64,000 bases of DNA from Nesterenkonia ebinurensis (lineage in GTDB: Bacteria > Actinomycetota > Actinomycetes > Actinomycetales > Micrococcaceae): positions 18,402-82,401 of the forward strand of contig NZ_VWNF01000004.1 of NCBI RefSeq assembly GCF_008711175.1. The letters run 5' to 3'. Position numbers and translations under genes: made by a program. Of this stretch, positions 1 through 8,359 are shown piece by piece. A model generated the notes under the pieces. It was not told the DNA's origin. It was given only the letters and a program-made list of their open reading frames with translations, and did no database searches. Numbering within the stretch: position 1 is the stretch's first letter; each line of letters opens with the position of its first letter.

Positions 1-44
1 GCTCATCCTCTCACCATCCTCTGACCAAACCTCCTGCGAGTCTC

Positions 45-815
45 CTAACGCCGTGCTGTGCTGCGGCGGCGCAGCAGGTAGCAGCCGACGGCGAAGACCG
101 CGGACCACACCGCCACATTCAGCAGGATCATCCACAGCGGGTCGGTACCGATAATTCCGTCACCGGAGGTGGGGATCTCACCCTCGTTAAGCGGATAGCG
201 GGCCAGAGCAGTGACCCCGTACATGGGGGTGAACCGCCCGATATCCAGCAGAATCCCGTCCAGCGGGAAGAAGTTATTGCCCATGAAACCCAGGATCACC
301 AGCACCCCGGAGGCCGCACCCACAGCGGCATCAGAGCGGAAGGCCAACCCGGCCAGCAATCCGTAGAGGGCGAACGGCAGGCTGGCAACAACGGTCAGCG
401 CGGCAGTGGCGAACCATCTGCTGGTATCCATCTCGGTCACGGTGAACAGACCCACCAGATTGATCACCAGCACCGGCAGGATGGCCATCCCTAGGGCGAT
501 GACCGACTTGGCCAGGATGAACACCGAATGCGGCATAGCGGTCAGCGCCAACTGCCTGCCCCAACCCTGCTGCAGCTCCACGGCGGCGGAACCGGCCAGC
601 GAGGTGGTGGCGGTGGCCGCGCCGTAGACCGCAATGCCCACCAGAGTGTGCGCGCTGACATTGCCGTGGCCGGAGGGCAGCGGGAACTCGTTCCAGTCGG
701 TGCTGACCCCGAAGATCAGAAACAGCACCGCGGGCAGCACAATGATGAAGAAACTGTTGGCGAAGTTCCGCAGATTCCGCCAGAAGTCCATAAGAATGTA
801 TGTGCTCAGGCTCAT
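45..815 (-). CDS. ABC-2 type transporter permease
   Basis: Membrane subunit (256 aa) of an ABC exporter. Six hydrophobic segments can be seen, roughly at residues 20-40, 57-80, 100-125, 135-155, 160-185 and 225-247, and the protein ends in an Arg-rich cytoplasmic tail. This is the size and layout of ABC-2 family permeases such as those of drug, antibiotic or lipid exporters. Its start codon overlaps the stop of the ATPase gene by 4 bp (ATGA), so the two are translationally coupled and should form one transporter. The substrate cannot be told from sequence. In relatives, such pairs are often followed by a DesKR-like kinase and regulator; any such gene would lie left of this window. Confidence 0.85.
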   Translation of the reverse strand: MSLSTYILMDFWRNLRNFANSFFIIVLPAVLFLIFGVSTDWNEFPLPSGHGNVSAHTLVGIAVYGAATATTSLAGSAAVELQQGWGRQLALTAMPHSVFILAKSVIALGMAILPVLVINLVGLFTVTEMDTSRWFATAALTVVASLPFALYGLLAGLAFRSDAAVGAASGVLVILGFMGNNFFPLDGILLDIGRFTPMYGVTALARYPLNEGEIPTSGDGIIGTDPLWMILLNVAVWSAVFAVGCYLLRRRSTARR

Positions 816-1768
816 CGGGTGGGCTCCTTGTCAGTCTGGGCAGCGGTGAGCTGCATGAATGCTTCCTCCAGGCTTGCCGGGCGCACGGTGATCCCGTGGG
901 CCTCGGTCTGGGTGAGCAGGTGCCGGGCCAGCTCATCGGCATGGTCGGTGCGGAAGGTGATGGTGGATCCGCGCACCTCGTGATGGAGCACATGCGGCAG
1001 CCGTTGGATGTCAGAGGGCGACGCCGCCCAGGTCACCGTCACATGGGCCGCCCCGGCCTGCTGCCGCACCTCGTCGGTGGGGCCGTCGGCGATCACTGTG
1101 CCGCTGTGCATCAGCACAGTGCGGCGGGCGAACTGCTCGGCCTCCTCCAGGTAGTGGGTGGCAAAGAGGATAGTGGTCCCGGTGGCTGCGGTGTCACGCA
1201 TCCGGTCCCAGAACTCGTGCCGGGCGGCCACATCCATGCCAGCGGTGGGCTCATCCAGAATGATCAGTTCAGGCTGGGGCAGTAGGGCCAAGGCGAACCG
1301 CAGGCGCTGCTGCTGGCCTCCGGAGCACTTTCCCACTGTGCGGCTGGCGATGCTGTGGAGACCGGCGGTGGCCATCACCTCATCCACCGGGAGATGGTTC
1401 TTGTGCAGGGCGGCGATGATCTGCACGGTCTCTTTGACGGTGAGGTCCAGCAGCAGGCCACCGGTCTGGAGGAGCGCGCCGACTTTTCCGGCCTGGGCGG
1501 CTTTCTTGGGCGTGGTGCCGAGCACCTCAATGCTGCCGGACTCGGGGTGGTTGAGCCCCAGGATCATATCGATCAGGGTGGTCTTGCCGGCACCGTTGGG
1601 ACCGAGGATCGCGGTGACCTCACCCTTTGCGAAGCTCAGGTTCACGCTGTCCACGGCACGAACCCGGCCGCCGTCTCCGGACGGGAAGGTGCGGATGACC
1701 TCACGGACGGTGACGGCCGGTGCTGCGTCGTCGTACTCTGCTCTGGATTCCGTTCTCTGTGTGTTCAT
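812..1768 (-). CDS. ABC transporter ATP-binding protein
   Basis: Cytoplasmic ATPase (318 aa) that powers the permease encoded just downstream. Walker A (GPNGAGKTT) is at about residues 56-64, the signature CSGGQQQR at 148-155, Walker B with the catalytic Glu (LIILDEP) at 168-174, and the switch His lies in ATHYLEE. The first 20 residues are a non-conserved acidic extension. The C-terminal 90 residues form the extra domain typical of ABC-2 exporter ATPases (CcmA/DrrA-like group). The TGA stop overlaps the permease ATG. An inverted repeat about 60 bp upstream may be a regulator site. Function as an exporter ATPase is secure; the substrate is unknown. Confidence 0.9.
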   Translation of the reverse strand: MNTQRTESRAEYDDAAPAVTVREVIRTFPSGDGGRVRAVDSVNLSFAKGEVTAILGPNGAGKTTLIDMILGLNHPESGSIEVLGTTPKKAAQAGKVGALLQTGGLLLDLTVKETVQIIAALHKNHLPVDEVMATAGLHSIASRTVGKCSGGQQQRLRFALALLPQPELIILDEPTAGMDVAARHEFWDRMRDTAATGTTILFATHYLEEAEQFARRTVLMHSGTVIADGPTDEVRQQAGAAHVTVTWAASPSDIQRLPHVLHHEVRGSTITFRTDHADELARHLLTQTEAHGITVRPASLEEAFMQLTAAQTDKEPTR

Positions 1769-1827
1769 ACCTCCAGCATCCTGGCAGGAGGCATGCGGTG
1801 CCTAGAGCAGGTGTCACGAGTTCTCTA

Positions 1828-1839
1828 TGACAAATGTCA
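1828..1839. promoter_or_regulatory. Inverted repeat upstream of the ABC exporter operon
   Basis: TGACA-AA-TGTCA, five-base arms around two bases, centred about 65 bp upstream of the ABC ATPase start. On the coding strand the left arm gives CTGACA, which could double as a -35 box. The position and symmetry fit a dimeric regulator site; the regulator is not identified. Confidence 0.35.
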
Positions 1840-1953
1840 GTTCCTCAGTACAGATGATGTGCCAGAATCCCTGGAATATCTCCGTCTCGGCGCCTCATAC
1901 CGCGGATTTCAACACACCATATGCAGGGCCATGAGGTCAGGCCGGCCGGGGGA

Positions 1954-2721
1954 TCAGCCGATGGCCGCAGTCTCTGAGGCGGCGGGGTTGAGCAGCTCCG
2001 GGGAGAGGTTGAGCAGGCGCAACCGAGCGCTGTGCTGAATCTGCTCATCAGTCAGCGCGGCAATCCGGCGAGACTCCTCGTGCTCATCAGTGTCTGCGTC
2101 CAGTCCGGCCCGTGGCAGGGTGGAGGAGACCGGCCCGGCCACCAGCGGGATCTCCACGATAGTGGTGGAGCAGTTGGTCAGCGGAACCCACCAGCGCCGG
2201 TCCACCAGGCCCAGGGACTCCAGCAGCAGGCGCAGGGAGGTGCCGTGGGAGACCACCACCGTGGTGCGCACCTCGAAGCCCAGATCGGCCGAGGGCGTAG
2301 CCGCGATCTGCGCAGTAGCGCGGACGATCTCGAAGAAAGCCCGCCGCATCCGCTGCGTGACCTCCGCATTGGTCTCCGCCCCTGCCGGGAGGAACCTCCC
2401 TGCACGCATGGCGGTGAACTTCTCCGGGAACCTGTCCACCAGTTGGGCACCGTACTCGCCCTCCCATTCGCCGAAGCCGATCTCGCACAGCTCATCCCAG
2501 ACGGTGGGTTCAAACCCCAGCCCGAACTGCTCACAGGTCTGCTGGGTACGCACCAGGGTGGAGACATGAGCCTGCTGAGGATATTGGGCACGAATCAGAC
2601 GGCCGGAAATCCGAGCCTGCTGCACCCCGGCCTCTGAGAGCGGAATATCGGTACGGCCCTGCATGCGACCCTGAGCATTCCACGGTGTCTCCCCGTGCCG
2701 GACCAGCAGTACTCGGATCAT
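1954..2721 (-). CDS. Histidine phosphatase family protein
   Basis: Phosphoglycerate-mutase-like phosphatase (255 aa). The N-terminus reads MIRVLLVRHGET, giving the catalytic RHG motif at residues 8-10, and the second catalytic His lies in VVVSHGTSLR. The middle GFGEWEGE segment holds the acidic catalytic residue of the family. The start at 2721 is preferred over longer in-frame options because GGGGGAG lies just upstream and because the family begins directly with this strand. The last ~30 residues are an Arg/Leu-rich tail. The family includes phosphosugar, phosphoserine and nucleotide phosphatases, so the substrate is open. Confidence 0.85.
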   Translation of the reverse strand: MIRVLLVRHGETPWNAQGRMQGRTDIPLSEAGVQQARISGRLIRAQYPQQAHVSTLVRTQQTCEQFGLGFEPTVWDELCEIGFGEWEGEYGAQLVDRFPEKFTAMRAGRFLPAGAETNAEVTQRMRRAFFEIVRATAQIAATPSADLGFEVRTTVVVSHGTSLRLLLESLGLVDRRWWVPLTNCSTTIVEIPLVAGPVSSTLPRAGLDADTDEHEESRRIAALTDEQIQHSARLRLLNLSPELLNPAASETAAIG

Positions 2722-2788
2722 TCCACTCCCCCTTCGGCTCTGCTCAACATTCGTCAACCACCCTATGCCAAGACAGAGCGCGAGCAGC

Positions 2789-3133
2789 TCAGGAGTCGTC
2801 CACTGCGGCGCCGGCCAGCTGTTCGAAGACTTCCTCAATCACCTCAGCAAACTGGACAGCGCGTTCCTCCCCTGAGGGAGAATCCTGACCGCGTGCGGAC
2901 TCCCCTGCCTCCGTCTGCTCCTGAGCCCAGCTGTGGGCATCCAGCCCTGGGGCGTCGTCGTCCTCCTCTACGCTCTGCTCCTCGACACTGTTCTCCACCA
3001 TGTTCTGCTCCACCTCAGCAGGATGCTTGGTCTCCACCTGCGGCTCGTCACTGCCGCATGCGGCCAACAACCCCAGCAGCCAGGCGCCGCTGAAGATTGC
3101 CAGGGATCTCCTGTGCGTATCCCAGGTGGTCAT
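2789..3133 (-). CDS. Small acidic lipoprotein, function unknown
   Basis: Predicted 114-aa secreted lipoprotein. After a short basic start comes a hydrophobic run and the lipobox LLAACG, so the mature protein would begin at Cys and be anchored in the membrane. The mature part is very rich in Glu, Asp and Gln and has no domain that I recognise. The start at 3133 is chosen because GGAG lies 7 bases upstream; an ATG six bases earlier sits too close to it. It is followed by the histidine phosphatase on the same strand. Confidence 0.6.
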   Translation of the reverse strand: MTTWDTHRRSLAIFSGAWLLGLLAACGSDEPQVETKHPAEVEQNMVENSVEEQSVEEDDDAPGLDAHSWAQEQTEAGESARGQDSPSGEERAVQFAEVIEEVFEQLAGAAVDDS

Positions 3134-3258
3134 ATGCATTCTCCGTCCGTTCAGTCTGCCAGTCTGCGTATCCAAGTTTCGTAGAAAAGCTAAGCCAGCA
3201 CTCTGCATAGCCTCGGGACTGCTGCTGAAAGCTCTCTGGGAGAATAGGTCCTGAACGT

Positions 3259-4086
3259 TCAGGCAGACTTCTTCTGGCTGCCTGCGGAGGCAGATTTCCC
3301 GGAGCTCTTACGCCGCTGGTCCACGGACTCCTTCAGCGCCTGCATGAGATCCACCACATTTCCGCCGTCTTGATCGTCCTCCGCCGCACCGAAGGTGGCC
3401 TCGGTGTCGATCTCCTCGCCGTGCTCCAGCTTCTCCTCGATGAGGGTCTGCAGCTGATCCTGATACTCATCGGCAAACCGCCCAGGATCAAAGTCCTCGC
3501 TGTAGGACTCCACCAGGCTGGCCGCCATCTCCTGTTCCTTCTGGGAGACCCGCGAACTGGGGATCTGAAACTCGGGTTCGCGCAGCTCATCAGCCCAGCG
3601 CAGGCCCTGAAGCACAATCACCTCATCGCGGACCCGCAGCACGCCCAGCCGGGTCTTGGAGCGCAGAGTGAAGGTCACCACAGCCACCCGTTCGGCCTCC
3701 TCAAGGGTGCGGCGCAGCAGCACATAAGACTTGGCGGATCTACCGGCTGGCTCCAGGTAGTAGGACTTGTCCAGCACCATGGAGTCGATCTGGGCTGAAG
3801 GCACGAACTGCTCCACCGAGATCTCCTTGGACTCATCTGCCGGCAGGTCCTGAAGCTCGTCCTTGGTGATGATCACTGAGGTTTCGCCGTCATCATAGGC
3901 ACGGTCGATGTTCTTGTAGTCGATGACCTTCTCGCAGACCTGGCAGCGGCGCTGGTAGCGGATGCGCCCGCCGTCGGCGTCGTGAACCTGGTGCAGGCTG
4001 ACATCGTGGCTTGTGGTGGCTGAGTAGAGCTTTACCGGCACTGAGACCAGCCCAAAGCTGACCTCCCCGGACCATATGGCGCGCAT
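3259..4086 (-). CDS. ku: Non-homologous end-joining protein Ku
   Basis: Bacterial Ku (275 aa), a homodimeric ring that binds double-strand DNA ends and recruits LigD. The N-terminus MRAIWSGEVSFGLVSVPVKLYSAT is the family signature, followed by the YQRRCQVCEKVIDY segment (CxxC-like region) and a Ku core to about residue 230. The C-terminal tail is Lys/Ser-rich (KSSGKSASAGSQKKSA), the usual basic extension of bacterial Ku. A strong AGGAGGG lies 4 bases before the ATG. It diverges from ligD with about 100 bp between the starts, the common NHEJ arrangement. Confidence 0.96.
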   Translation of the reverse strand: MRAIWSGEVSFGLVSVPVKLYSATTSHDVSLHQVHDADGGRIRYQRRCQVCEKVIDYKNIDRAYDDGETSVIITKDELQDLPADESKEISVEQFVPSAQIDSMVLDKSYYLEPAGRSAKSYVLLRRTLEEAERVAVVTFTLRSKTRLGVLRVRDEVIVLQGLRWADELREPEFQIPSSRVSQKEQEMAASLVESYSEDFDPGRFADEYQDQLQTLIEEKLEHGEEIDTEATFGAAEDDQDGGNVVDLMQALKESVDQRRKSSGKSASAGSQKKSA

Positions 4087-4188
4087 TATTCCCTCCTGTG
4101 GAGCCTGCTGTCAGGGCAGTTTCAGGTGAGCATCTCATGCTGATCTGCAGGTTCAGCGAGAAGATGGTGAACATGGCCTTGGAGGTTC

Positions 4189-6729
4189 ATGATGGCGCGC
4201 AGCCAGCAGACGGTGACCGTGGCGAACCGACAGCTGAGGCTGACCAATCTGGACAAGGTGCTCTACCCGGAGTCGGGGACCACCAAGGCTGAGGTGATCG
4301 AATACCTCCAAACTGTGGCACCGGCCATGCTGCCCCATCTGCGGGGCCGGCCGGTGACCCGCAAGCGCTGGCCTGATGGTCCGGGCACTGAAGATGCTCC
4401 CCAGGAGGCCTTCTTCCGGAAGAATCTTGAGGACTCCGCCCCGGACTGGGTGCCCCGGCTGGGCCTGCAGCATGCCGACCATGTGAACATCTATCCGCTG
4501 GCTCAGGATGCCGCGGTGCTGGCCTGGTTCGGGCAGGTGGCGGCACTGGAACTGCATGTGCCGCAGTGGAGATTTGATCACCACGTGGCCCTCTTCCTGC
4601 CTGCCGAGCATAAGGGTGCGGCACCAGTCGCCAGCCGAGAGAATCCTGATCGGCTGGTGCTGGACTTGGATCCGGGGCCGGGCACAGAGCTGTCCGACTG
4701 CGCCCAGGTGGCTCACTGGTGCCGGGAGGTGCTCGACGAGATGGGCCTGCCGAGTATCCCGGTGACCTCCGGGTCCAAGGGCATACACCTCTATGCAGCC
4801 CTGGACGGCAGCTACACCTCAGAACAGGTCTCCAAAGTGGCTAAGGAGCTGGCCCGTGCCCTGGAGGAGGATCACTCTGATCAGGTGGTCAGCCGGATGA
4901 GGAAGTCCGCCCGGCAGGGCAAGGTGTTCATCGACTGGTCGCAGAACAGTGCGAGCAAGACTACGGTGGCCCCGTACTCCCTGCGTGGGCGCTCCCAGCC
5001 GTGGGTGGCCGCACCGCGCGGTTGGGAGGAGCTGGCGGATCCGAACCTGGGACAGCTTGACTTCCGCGAAGTGATGGACCGACTGGCAGATGGTCTTGAC
5101 CCGCTGAGAGGTTTCGGTAACGCCCGAGTGAGCCGAGCGAAGACCCCAGCTCGCTCGGAGTCCTCCGAGGCGACTGATGAGCGTGAGCCCGCCAGCGCGA
5201 ACGACGCCGCCCCCACCTCGGCTTCCGACGCCTTGAGCAGGTACCGGTCGATGCGTGATGCTGCGAAGACCCCTGAGCCGGTGCCGGAGGCCTCCCCCAG
5301 CACCCGGGACGGGGTGCCGATCTTTGTGATTCAGGAGCACCATGCCTCCCGGCTGCACTATGACACCCGTCTGGAGCGCAACGGTGTGCTGGTCTCCTGG
5401 GCGGTGCCGAAGGGGCCGCCGCTGCGGCAGGGTGCTCAGCGGCTCGCGGTGCAGACCGAGGACCATCCCCTGGAGTACGCGGAGTTCGAGGGCACCATCC
5501 CTCAAGGCGAATATGGCGCCGGGGAGGTGAGCATCTGGGACAGCGGCACCGTGGAGATCGAAAGGTGGGAGAAGGGCAAGATCGTCTGCCTGCTGGAGGG
5601 ACAGCCCGGAGGCGGACTCGGCGGAAAGCCCCGCCGATATGCCCTGGTCCAGACTGACCAGGACAGCAGGGACTGGCTGATCCGACTGACCAGGAACCAG
5701 CCGAAGAAGACCGATGCCGGGCCGCCTGAGTCCCCTATGCGGAAGGTTGCCGCGGACTCAGACCAGGCTCGCTCGGATGAAGGAAGCTCGGTCCCGCTGC
5801 CAGACCCACTCCCCGCCCCTATGCTCGCCGTCTTGGGCGAGCCCAGGGACATTCGCGGGGAAGGCTGGGTGTTCGAGGCCAAATGGGACGGGTACCGGAT
5901 GATCGCTGCGGTGGATTCGGCGGGCGTGGAGCTGCGCAGCCGCAGCGGCAAGGCCTACACCAAGGTGTTTCCGGAGCTGGTCGAACTCGCTGAGCTAGTG
6001 CCACGGGGCACTGTGCTCGACGGCGAGGTGGTGGCGCTGAACTCTCAGCACCGGCCCGACTTCGGCCGGCTCCAGCAGCGCGGACGGCTGACCAAGAAGC
6101 GGGAGATCGAACGTGCCGCTGAACACAGCGCGGTGCAGTACATGGTCTTCGATGTGCTGCACACCGCTGAACTCGGCGATCTCACTCAGCTGCCCTACAG
6201 CGAGCGCCGTGAGGTTCTGTCCAGCCTGGTCAGCTCTGGGAAGCAGGTGCAGGTTCCGGAGAACCTCGGCGGAGACCTGGGCCAGGCGATGGAGGTCAGT
6301 GCGGAGCTGAAGCTTGAGGGAATTCTGGCCAAGCGCGCAGACAGCCGGTACCAAGCTGGCCGTCGTTCCGAGGACTGGGTCAAGATCAAGCACGAGGACC
6401 ATGCCGATGTGGTGGTACTCGGGTACCGGCGGGGCAAGGGCAGCCGGGCCAGAACCTTCGGCTCGTTGCTGCTCGGTGTGCCGGGTGAGAACGGCGCTCT
6501 GCGCTATGCCGGCCGGGTGGGCACCGGCTTCAGCGACACAGATCTCACCGAACTGCGCCGTCAGCTGGATAAACTGGTGCGCAAGACCCCGCCGGCCGAC
6601 AGCGTCCCCCGCGAGGACTCCTCCGACGCCACTTGGGTGACTCCCAGGCTCCAGGCCGAGGTCCGGCATTCCGGCATCACCCGTGATGGCCGTCTCCGTC
6701 ATCCCATCTGGCGTCGGCTCCTTGAGTGA
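4189..6729 (+). CDS. ligD: Multidomain NHEJ DNA ligase LigD (Pol-PE-Lig)
   Basis: ATP-dependent ligase (846 aa) that processes and seals DNA ends held by Ku. Domain order is as in mycobacterial LigD: primase/polymerase domain (residues ~10-300, with the LDLDPGPG metal motif), 3'-phosphoesterase domain (from FVIQEHHASRLHYD at 379-392 to ~510), then the adenylating ligase domain. The catalytic Lys is K565 in EAKWDGYR, and the C-terminal OB part begins near residue 670. The linkers at ~320-370 and 510-540 are Ser/Glu/Ala-rich. Two tandem ATGs (4189 and 4192) follow GGAGG; the second has the better spacing. It diverges from ku. Confidence 0.96.
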   Translation: MMARSQQTVTVANRQLRLTNLDKVLYPESGTTKAEVIEYLQTVAPAMLPHLRGRPVTRKRWPDGPGTEDAPQEAFFRKNLEDSAPDWVPRLGLQHADHVNIYPLAQDAAVLAWFGQVAALELHVPQWRFDHHVALFLPAEHKGAAPVASRENPDRLVLDLDPGPGTELSDCAQVAHWCREVLDEMGLPSIPVTSGSKGIHLYAALDGSYTSEQVSKVAKELARALEEDHSDQVVSRMRKSARQGKVFIDWSQNSASKTTVAPYSLRGRSQPWVAAPRGWEELADPNLGQLDFREVMDRLADGLDPLRGFGNARVSRAKTPARSESSEATDEREPASANDAAPTSASDALSRYRSMRDAAKTPEPVPEASPSTRDGVPIFVIQEHHASRLHYDTRLERNGVLVSWAVPKGPPLRQGAQRLAVQTEDHPLEYAEFEGTIPQGEYGAGEVSIWDSGTVEIERWEKGKIVCLLEGQPGGGLGGKPRRYALVQTDQDSRDWLIRLTRNQPKKTDAGPPESPMRKVAADSDQARSDEGSSVPLPDPLPAPMLAVLGEPRDIRGEGWVFEAKWDGYRMIAAVDSAGVELRSRSGKAYTKVFPELVELAELVPRGTVLDGEVVALNSQHRPDFGRLQQRGRLTKKREIERAAEHSAVQYMVFDVLHTAELGDLTQLPYSERREVLSSLVSSGKQVQVPENLGGDLGQAMEVSAELKLEGILAKRADSRYQAGRRSEDWVKIKHEDHADVVVLGYRRGKGSRARTFGSLLLGVPGENGALRYAGRVGTGFSDTDLTELRRQLDKLVRKTPPADSVPREDSSDATWVTPRLQAEVRHSGITRDGRLRHPIWRRLLE

Positions 6730-6790
6730 GGCCCTATCATGGGCAGAGCTGAACAGCCGGAATCTCACAGAGCAGCAGAAGGGGCAGGAC

Positions 6791-7582
6791 GTGGCGGAAT
6801 CGTTCTCCATCCATACCCAGACCGTAGGAGAGGGGGGCGAGGTCGTCGTTTTTCTTCCTGGTCTCTTCGGGCAGGGCAAGAACTTCTCCCAGATCGCCAA
6901 GTGGCTGGCGCCGAAATTCCAGTCGGTTCTGGCGGATCTGCCCAATCACGGGGCCTCAGGCTGGACGGAATCGTTTGACTACACCCAGCAGGCGGATCTT
7001 GTGGCTGATGCGCTGCGGGCCGGTGCCGCCGTCGAGGGTCCGGTGAACCTGGTAGGGCATTCTATGGGCGGCAAGGTGGCGATGGCGCTGGCATTGCGGC
7101 ACCCTGAGCTGGTGCGCCGCCTGGCAGTGGTGGACATCTCCCCTGCATCCCGAGAGTCCATGGACGAGTTCGAGCACCTGTTGGACAGCCTGCTTCAGCT
7201 GCCCCTGGAGGAAATTGCCTCCCGCAGCGAGGCCGATGAGCGGCTGCGTGGGCCGATCCCAGAGAATATGGTCCGCGGATTCCTGCTCCAGTCCCTGACT
7301 CGCAGCGGGGATGAGTTCCGCTGGCGGCCCAACCTGAAGCTGCTGCGCGAGTCGCTCCCGGTGATCGGCGGGTTCCCGGATTTCAGCGGTAAACAGTTTG
7401 AAGGGCCGGTGCTGTGGGTCGCCGGGGCGGATTCTGACTATGTGAGTGAGGCTCACGCTCCTGCCATGCGTCAGCTCTTCCCCCGGGTCACCCTGACTAC
7501 GGTGAAGAACGCCGGACACTGGGTGCATGCCGAGCAGCCCCAGGTCTTCACCGAGGCTCTCCAACACTTCCTGACCCGTTAG
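6791..7582 (+). CDS. Alpha/beta-fold hydrolase (YbfF-like esterase)
   Basis: Cytoplasmic serine hydrolase of 263 aa. The nucleophile elbow is GHSMGG, the oxyanion-hole strand VVVFLPGLFGQGKNF precedes it, the catalytic His is in NAGHWVHAEQP near the C-terminus, and VDISP follows the nucleophile strand as in YbfF-type esterases. The start is a GTG at 6791 with AAGGGG 6 bases upstream; a longer reading frame runs back into ligD but would add 36 unsupported residues. It lies 61 bp after ligD on the same strand. Substrate unknown; a carboxylesterase is most likely. Confidence 0.8.
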   Translation: MAESFSIHTQTVGEGGEVVVFLPGLFGQGKNFSQIAKWLAPKFQSVLADLPNHGASGWTESFDYTQQADLVADALRAGAAVEGPVNLVGHSMGGKVAMALALRHPELVRRLAVVDISPASRESMDEFEHLLDSLLQLPLEEIASRSEADERLRGPIPENMVRGFLLQSLTRSGDEFRWRPNLKLLRESLPVIGGFPDFSGKQFEGPVLWVAGADSDYVSEAHAPAMRQLFPRVTLTTVKNAGHWVHAEQPQVFTEALQHFLTR

Positions 7583-7605
7583 CCCTCAAGGATTCTAGAA
7601 ATATA

Positions 7606-7640
7606 TTGACTATCGATAGTTTTCTAGCGAAAATCGATAT
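7606..7640 (+). promoter_or_regulatory. Leaderless promoter overlapped by a repeated ATCGATA operator
   Basis: TTGACT (7606-7611), 17-base spacer, GAAAAT (7629-7634), then six bases to the ATG at 7641. There is no ribosome-binding site, so the transcript probably starts at the ATG. ATCGATA occurs at 7612-7618 and again at 7633-7639, exactly 21 bp apart, so both copies face the same side of the helix and overlap spacer and -10. The best reading is a self-operator for the HTH protein encoded second in this operon. Confidence 0.6.
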
Positions 7641-8114
7641 ATGACAATTCAGCCGTGGGTCGTATGGGGCCTGAGACTTCTGCTCATTCTGCTGTTCGTG
7701 GGCCTGGCCGGTGTCATCGCACTGGTGCCGGATGAAGCCCGCTGGCAGGCCCAGGCCTTCCCCGAGCAGGCGCACTGGGAAATGCCTTTCACCATCATCG
7801 CCATCTTCTGGATCCTCTGCCTGCAGGCAGTGCTGCTCTGCACCTGGATGCTGCTGAACCTGGTCAACTCCGACCGGATATTCACCCGGGCGGCCCTGCC
7901 CTGGGTGAACACGATCCTGGTGTCGATCGCGGTGGTGTGGGTGAGCGTGGGCGGCGTCGGACTCTTCCTGGAGCTGGACCAGCCGACCATTCTGAGCCTC
8001 TACGCCGTGGCCGGGCTACTGGTGGTCACCGTGGTGGGTCTGCTGATGATCGTAATGCGCGCCCTGCTGATCCAGGCCACCACGCTGCGGGCCGAAATGG
8101 AAGCAGTGATCTGA
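7641..8114 (+). CDS. DUF2975 domain membrane protein
   Basis: Integral membrane protein (157 aa) with four hydrophobic segments, near residues 8-30, 48-72, 88-112 and 117-142, matching the size and topology of DUF2975 proteins. It has no SD sequence and appears leaderless. Its stop shares one base with the ATG of the following HTH gene (TGATG). In many Gram-positive bacteria DUF2975 proteins are encoded beside a small YozG-type HTH regulator, and that is the case here. The biochemical role of the family is unknown. Confidence 0.8.
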   Translation: MTIQPWVVWGLRLLLILLFVGLAGVIALVPDEARWQAQAFPEQAHWEMPFTIIAIFWILCLQAVLLCTWMLLNLVNSDRIFTRAALPWVNTILVSIAVVWVSVGGVGLFLELDQPTILSLYAVAGLLVVTVVGLLMIVMRALLIQATTLRAEMEAVI

Positions 8115-8335
8115 TGGCCATCCAAGTCACCCTGGACGTCATGCTGGCCCGGCGCGGCATGAGCGTGGGCGAGTTTGCCGAAGCTGTGGACCTCTCCCCC
8201 GCCAATGTCGCGGTGCTGAAGAACGGGCGGGCCAAAGCGGTGCGTTTCTCCACCCTGGAGGCGATCTGCCGAGTCCTGGAATGCCAGCCCGGGGACATCC
8301 TCGCCTATAGGCCCGAGAACGCCCATCATCTCTGA
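8114..8335 (+). CDS. YozG-like Cro/CI-type HTH regulator
   Basis: A 73-aa protein that is almost only a helix-turn-helix domain: LDVMLARRGMSVGEFAEAVDLSPANVAVLKNG carries the turn and recognition helix, and FSTLEAICRVLECQPGDILAY is the usual end of this small family. It is translationally coupled to the DUF2975 gene. The paired ATCGATA sites over the operon promoter are the likely target, giving negative autoregulation. I infer that the membrane protein modulates or is controlled by this regulator. Confidence 0.85.
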   Translation: MAIQVTLDVMLARRGMSVGEFAEAVDLSPANVAVLKNGRAKAVRFSTLEAICRVLECQPGDILAYRPENAHHL

Positions 8336-8359
8336 GCCCGCCACCCGCCTCAATCGCCG

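Noticed and set aside
1..44. Possible start of a further minus-strand gene (ATG at 4-6)
   Set aside because: Only two codons would be inside the window, and the SD spacing is doubtful, so it cannot be supported.
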